Below, piece after piece: positions 61,057-64,000 of a DNA stretch of 64,000 nucleotides. The stretch is from Syntrophales bacterium. GTDB taxonomy: Bacteria > Desulfobacterota > Syntrophia > Syntrophales > UBA5619. Both the position numbers and the translations under genes were made by a program. The stretch lies in the NCBI GenBank assembly GCA_023229765.1, contig JALNYO010000015.1, forward strand, positions 1 to 64,000, in the 5' to 3' direction. Below the pieces are notes generated by a model. It had not been told where the DNA came from and made no database searches. It saw only the letters and a list, made by a program, of their open reading frames with translations. How positions within the stretch are numbered: the first letter of the stretch is position 1; each line of letters starts with the position of its first letter.

Positions 61057-62778
61057 CTACATAAGCCAACCCCAGCCAGCAAGCAGAAGATAGCAGAAAA
61101 GCGTGACAGCAATCAAAATTCCGACAGCCGGTCGGTAATCGTCCGGATTATAGTCTCCGCCATCGGCCTTGCCCAAAAAGAAAGAAACCGGGTTTTTGCC
61201 GATAACCGCAAGGCTGCGGACTATGCCATTGATGCTTTTTTCCGCCATATTGAAAAGCGTTTCGACGTTCACGATAAAAATTTGGTTTACCAGCCGCGCC
61301 GGTTTTCGGTAAAACCAGTCAGTATCAATAACAGTTCCCTCGTGGCCGGCAAGTTTTTTCCGGTAAATCCAGAACGCGGCAAACGTAAAGATCAGTATCT
61401 GAAAAGTTTCTGTTAGATGGGAAAGAGTATATGGCGCAAAATGGACGCGATAAGGCAGTATTTCATAAAGCAGCTCCGGCATGATCCCGTACAAAATGCA
61501 CAAAAACGCGGCGGCAGCCATTCCGAGATACATGTTAAGTTTCAATGGTTTTGGCGACAAACCCCGCTTTTCGCCAAACCAGGTATAAAAGGGCAGCTTT
61601 AAACCGACGGAAAGAAAGGTTCCCACGGAAGCCAGCGTCATCAGAAACATCGCAATGGTGTAATGGGCCTCTCCGGCGGCGGCAATAACCATCGATTTAC
61701 TGATAAATCCGTTGAAAAGCGGAAACCCGGAAATGGAAAAAGCGCCAATCATATAAAGGAGCAAAACAACCGGCTGCGCTTTGGCCAACCCCCCCAGTTC
61801 GGTCATCTTGCTTTTCCCCGTGGCGTAAATGACGCTCCCCGCCCCCATAAAGAGCAGCGCTTTATAGAGTATGTGACTGAAAGCATGCGCCGCTGCGCCG
61901 TCTATCGCCAACTGCGTCCCGATTCCGGCGCCAGCGACCATGTACCCTACCTGACTTATGATGTGATACGACAATATTCCCCGGATGTCATTGGCCAGAA
62001 CGGCATAGACTACCCCGTAGAGGGTCATTATAACCCCGAGATAGAGGAGTATTTCCCAGCCGGGAAATACTCTCAACAGTACATAAACGGCGGTCTTTGT
62101 CGTCAAGGCGCTCAAAAAAACAGCCCCCGTTACCGTCGCCTTCGGATAGGCGTCGGGAAGCCAGACATGTAAAGGTACGACAGCGGCATTTACCGCGATG
62201 CCTCCCAGAATCAGCCAGGAGGAAAGCGCGTTGCCGGGGGGGAGCTGTTCAATCACGATTCGCCCCGTTTCCGCGGCATGCATCAGGATGCCGGCAAACA
62301 AAAGCGCGCCGCCAAAGAGATGAAAGAGCAGATAACGCATCCCGGCCCGGCCGGATTCCTCTGTTTTACTCGCCCAGACAAGATATGCGGAAGGAAGACT
62401 CATCAGCTCCCAGAAGACAAAGAGGGTAAAAAAATCGCCTGCAAATGTAACCCCCGCGGCGCCGGCGGCATACAGCAGGGCCGCCGCCTGTTGAGCTGTA
62501 TCCCGGATGTGAAACGCAAACAGGGAGGCGATGAATGTAATCAAGGCAAAGATCGTCCCGAAGACGCGGCTTAAAGCATCCACTTTGAACAAGACAAGCT
62601 GATAGTCCATAAACTTCAGCGTGAGGTTTGTCCCAACCGGGGCAAGCCAGACGGACATTAAGGCAAGCAGCGGAATGATCAAAGTTACATAAGAGCGTGC
62701 CCGCCTTGGCAGGAGAGGAAGAATCAGGGCGCCTGCAACCATGAGGATAAACGGGGCGACGCTTGTTTCAATTCCCAT
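61057..62778 (-). CDS. NuoL/MrpA-like antiporter subunit (second copy)
   Basis: A 573-residue polytopic protein similar in every landmark to the nuoL at 52540: TLFVFWELMSLPSAYLVWAS (TM5 Glu), VNAAVVPLHVWLPDAYPKAT (TM7), YHIISQVGYMVAGAGIGTQL and HAFSHILYKALLFMGAGSVI. The C-terminal part is shorter but keeps an amphipathic region and a final helix. It overlaps the small upstream gene by 11 nt. The triad MrpD-like, small protein, NuoL-like repeats that found inside the main operon. Confidence 0.88.
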   Translation of the reverse strand: MGIETSVAPFILMVAGALILPLLPRRARSYVTLIIPLLALMSVWLAPVGTNLTLKFMDYQLVLFKVDALSRVFGTIFALITFIASLFAFHIRDTAQQAAALLYAAGAAGVTFAGDFFTLFVFWELMSLPSAYLVWASKTEESGRAGMRYLLFHLFGGALLFAGILMHAAETGRIVIEQLPPGNALSSWLILGGIAVNAAVVPLHVWLPDAYPKATVTGAVFLSALTTKTAVYVLLRVFPGWEILLYLGVIMTLYGVVYAVLANDIRGILSYHIISQVGYMVAGAGIGTQLAIDGAAAHAFSHILYKALLFMGAGSVIYATGKSKMTELGGLAKAQPVVLLLYMIGAFSISGFPLFNGFISKSMVIAAAGEAHYTIAMFLMTLASVGTFLSVGLKLPFYTWFGEKRGLSPKPLKLNMYLGMAAAAFLCILYGIMPELLYEILPYRVHFAPYTLSHLTETFQILIFTFAAFWIYRKKLAGHEGTVIDTDWFYRKPARLVNQIFIVNVETLFNMAEKSINGIVRSLAVIGKNPVSFFLGKADGGDYNPDDYRPAVGILIAVTLFCYLLLAGWGWLM

Positions 62779-62986
62779 CGTAGTAGTCCTCCCGCTTGTA
62801 CAAAAAAAGCCTGCCTATAAATTTTGAAAACACGATTAACAGCAGACAACCAAGAAAACCAAACAGGGCGAAAAATCCGGGAATCGCACTCCACCACCCA
62901 TGAGCTTCTTCTCCCGTCGCGATAAAACCACCCGCAATGGAAAGGGCACCACATATTACCAGCAGCGTCCAGCGCAATTTATTCAT
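62768..62986 (-). CDS. Small two-TM membrane protein of the second antiporter triad (72 aa)
   Basis: Two hydrophobic helices (TLLVICGALSIAGGFIATG and FFALFGFLGCLLLIVFSKF) and the tail LYKREDYYDGN. It overlaps the MrpD-like gene by 4 nt (ATGA) and the NuoL-like gene by 11 nt, so the three are translationally linked. It is equivalent in position and form to the 82-residue protein at 54290. No known family recognised. Confidence 0.75.
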   Translation of the reverse strand: MNKLRWTLLVICGALSIAGGFIATGEEAHGWWSAIPGFFALFGFLGCLLLIVFSKFIGRLFLYKREDYYDGN

Positions 62987-64000
62987 GATCCGGTTACCCC
63001 CAGGATGCTGCCGCTGACCTCAACGGCAAGGCTGTAGAAGTGAAGAAACATATCGGGGAAAATCCCCCATAAGATAGACAAAAAGGCCGTAACGGCGAGC
63101 GGAATTACCATTGCCGGGGAAGCCTCTCCTTTGAGGAAAGGCACAGAGGGACTCTTGAAAAAGGCCCGATAAACAACAGGGGCAAAATATCCCGCGTTGA
63201 GGATGCCGCTCAGTAAAAGGAGCGCCAGCGGTACAACAGAGCCGGACTGCAAAGCCCCCAGCCCCAATTGCCACTTGCTGACAAAGCCGTTGAGCGGCGG
63301 CACCCCCGCCAGACCAATTGCACCTATGGTAAAGGCCCCCATCGTCCAGGGCATTGCCCTCCCGATTCCATCGAGTTCACTGATCTTTTCCTTATGGTGC
63401 GTTACATAGATCGCCCCGGCGCAAAAAAAGAGCGTGATTTTCATCGTCGCGTGGCTGGCGATATGAAGCAGGCTGCCGACAAGCGACGCGGGCGAAAGCA
63501 GCGCCGCGCCCAACACAATATACGACAAGTGCCCCACCGTTGAATAGGCCAGGCGATGCTTCAGGTTATCCTGCCGGAAGGCAAGCAGTGAGGCCAGGAT
63601 AATGGTAACCCCGGCAAAGACCGTAAGGATTATATTCAGATCGAATTGCCGCATCAATTGCGGCCCGAAAACAAAACCAACAACCCGAACCACGCCGAAC
63701 ACGCCGGATTTGACCACCGCAACGGCGTGCAGCAGGGCGCTAACCGGGGTCGGAGCAACCATCGCCGCCGGAAGCCAACTGTGCAGCGGCATAATGGCGG
63801 CTTTTACCCCGACGCCGCCGATAAAAAGGGCAAAAAGAACTAAAACCGTGCCCGGCGACAGCAAGGCATTCCCGAATATTCCCCCCGCTTTGAAATCGAG
63901 AGTCCCCGCCAAACGGTATGTCCAGGCCGTCGCCGCGATCAACAGCACCCCCGCGGTAAGAGTATAGACAAGATACTTCCGGCCCGCCGCTATGGCCACA
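62983..64000 (-). CDS. MrpD/NuoM-like antiporter subunit (partial, N-terminus beyond window)
   Basis: About 338 C-terminal residues are visible; the frame continues past the right edge, and comparison with the 489-residue paralogue at 54614 indicates roughly 150 residues missing. KAAIMPLHSWLPAAMVAPTP, then LLHAVAVVKSGVFGVVRVVG, and HRLAYSTVGHLSYIVLGAAL match the antiporter core. First visible gene of the upstream triad. Likely an ion-translocating subunit of the same or a second complex I-like assembly. Confidence 0.85.
   Translation of the reverse strand, partial: VAIAAGRKYLVYTLTAGVLLIAATAWTYRLAGTLDFKAGGIFGNALLSPGTVLVLFALFIGGVGVKAAIMPLHSWLPAAMVAPTPVSALLHAVAVVKSGVFGVVRVVGFVFGPQLMRQFDLNIILTVFAGVTIILASLLAFRQDNLKHRLAYSTVGHLSYIVLGAALLSPASLVGSLLHIASHATMKITLFFCAGAIYVTHHKEKISELDGIGRAMPWTMGAFTIGAIGLAGVPPLNGFVSKWQLGLGALQSGSVVPLALLLLSGILNAGYFAPVVYRAFFKSPSVPFLKGEASPAMVIPLAVTAFLSILWGIFPDMFLHFYSLAVEVSGSILGVTGS

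Noticed and set aside
1..64000. tRNA or rRNA genes
   Set aside because: None of the intergenic stretches read showed a cloverleaf or ribosomal RNA motif. A tRNA scan would settle it.

Overview
The window looks like a chromosome segment from an anaerobic, probably syntrophic or sulfate-reducing-type bacterium of the former Deltaproteobacteria (Desulfobacterota, Syntrophales-like). This is an inference from gene content: a complex I locus with a fused NuoCD and no NuoEFG in view, an ADP-forming acyl-CoA synthetase, two acyl-CoA dehydrogenases, several two-component sensors and many decayed insertion sequences. No tRNA, rRNA or CRISPR array was recognised.

Region 1 (1-6.8 kb) reads as a relict integron. 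A C-terminally truncated integron-type integrase (plus strand) faces away from a minus-strand cassette array. Next to the integrase are a perfect GTTAGAT core site and a promoter-like sequence. Two attC-like sites of 57 and 59 bp lie at cassette ends. The cassettes encode a protein with a HEPN-like motif, an AT-rich unknown protein, a 1095-residue single-chain restriction-modification enzyme and a DUF1353 protein cut by the window edge next to an IS630-type transposase start.

Region 2 (6.8-18.6 kb) holds ordinary metabolic and envelope genes: an orphan peptide-type solute-binding lipoprotein, a split ADP-forming acyl-CoA synthetase, a secreted Kelch/dockerin-like/Ig-like repeat protein, a ParB fragment, AzlCD, threonine aldolase, a DUF374 acyltransferase and a Mug-like glycosylase.

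Region 3 (18.7-29.6 kb) is a mobile island bounded by 232-bp direct repeats exactly 10,650 bp apart. The repeats are the 5' end of an ABC-F gene, truncated on the left and complete on the right, and relics of IS66 sit just inside both edges. The island carries one tightly overlapping seven-gene operon: an RNA-polymerase alpha-CTD-like protein, a large protein with a sigma-region-4-like helix-turn-helix, a PLD-nuclease/SF2-helicase fusion, a 66-residue protein, a DndD-like SMC-type ATPase, a protein resembling Dnd-associated protein 4, and a radical SAM enzyme. It looks like a Dnd-related defence or DNA-modification system in which DndC and DndE are absent and a radical SAM enzyme is present. 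It is the best candidate here for an undescribed system.

Region 4 (29.4-49.6 kb) contains the ABC-F ATPase behind a terminator-like hairpin, a TetR-controlled RND efflux system (adaptor, pump, outer-membrane factor), two acyl-CoA dehydrogenases around an orphan branched-chain-amino-acid-type binding protein, three consecutive signalling genes plus a decayed fourth, an ISKra4-type relic and a second TetR regulator. Dispersed palindromic repeats sit at several gene ends.

Region 5 (49.6-64 kb) is a complex I operon in the order nuoA-B-CD-H-I-J-K, MrpD-like, small membrane protein, NuoL, NuoM, NuoN. Upstream is a second copy of the MrpD-like/small protein/NuoL-like triad, giving six antiporter-like subunits. 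The electron-input module NuoEFG is not in the window.
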